From contig CAYJPK010000060.1 of NCBI GenBank assembly GCA_964372035.1, forward strand, positions 1-13,445: a DNA stretch of 13,445 nt. The letters are read 5' to 3'. Both the position numbers and the translations under genes were made by a program. Each line of letters begins with the position of its first letter. The first letter of the stretch is position 1. The notes beneath the pieces were generated by a model. It searched no databases and had not been told where the DNA came from. It saw nothing but the letters and a program-made list of their open reading frames with translations. This document shows positions 13,280-13,445 of this stretch, in pieces. Source of the stretch: CAYJPK01 sp964372035 (lineage in GTDB: Bacteria > Desulfobacterota > Desulfovibrionia > Desulfovibrionales > Desulfovibrionaceae).

Positions 13280-13445
13280 ATTTTTTATAAAAGTAACCTA
13301 AAAAATACTTTTTGTCTAGTAAAATCGTTGTATTGCATTGATATAAATGATTTTTTATAATTTAAGCGGAGTTACAAGCTTTTTGATATGATTTGATAAA
13401 TAAAAAACTTATTTTCAACACTAAATTTTTTAATAGTAAACTTTA

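Noticed and set aside
1..13445. CRISPR array, tRNA, rRNA or integrase attachment site
   Set aside because: No regularly spaced repeats, cloverleaf pattern, rRNA motifs or integrase gene were seen on either strand.

Overview
The window looks like chromosome from an AT-rich Gram-negative anaerobe, most likely a low-GC member of the Desulfovibrionales. The evidence is the minimal nrfH-nrfA pair with the CxxCHxM heme-1 signature of Desulfovibrio-type NrfH, a small c553-type monoheme cytochrome, and large multidomain hybrid sensor kinases. The genus is inferred from these protein families; I cannot verify it. No tRNA, rRNA or CRISPR array is visible.

Left part (1-8260), signalling. A 1090-residue membrane hybrid histidine kinase on the minus strand has a periplasmic Venus-flytrap sensor, three PAS domains, kinase core and receiver. 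It is divergent from a plus-strand gene for a secreted right-handed beta-helix protein. Next is a second, cytoplasmic 970-residue hybrid kinase (PAS-GAF-PAS-kinase-degenerate receiver-receiver). Two related copies of an intergenic repeat that carries a rho-independent terminator lie in direct orientation on either side of this second kinase gene.

Middle part (8261-11260), respiration. nrfH and nrfA overlap by 8 nt and encode the quinol-oxidising tetraheme anchor and the pentaheme ammonia-forming nitrite reductase, here predicted to be a lipoprotein. A 386-nt gap after nrfA is unusually dense in stem-loops, including a strand-specific 19-bp helix and a GC-rich patch. A cytochrome c553 gene follows, ending in a strong terminator that also serves the convergent genes to its right.

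Right part (11261-13445). A minus-strand pair encodes an NfeD-like membrane protein and, 11 nt downstream, an SPFH/stomatin (QmcA-like) protein; this is a classic membrane-microdomain pair. Then comes an AT-rich gap with nested inverted repeats, an orphan IS3/IS150-type OrfA-like gene without its orfB, and 164 nt of AT-rich sequence (13282-13445) in which I see no gene.

How the genes work together: NrfH takes electrons from menaquinol and passes them to NrfA for six-electron nitrite reduction or detoxification. The c553 may be a separate periplasmic electron carrier. The two kinases have no neighbouring response regulator, so their targets cannot be read from the window. No single new multi-gene system is obvious. 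The most noteworthy elements are the structured nrfA-c553 intergenic region, the repeat pair around the second kinase, and the odd domain features of the two kinases.
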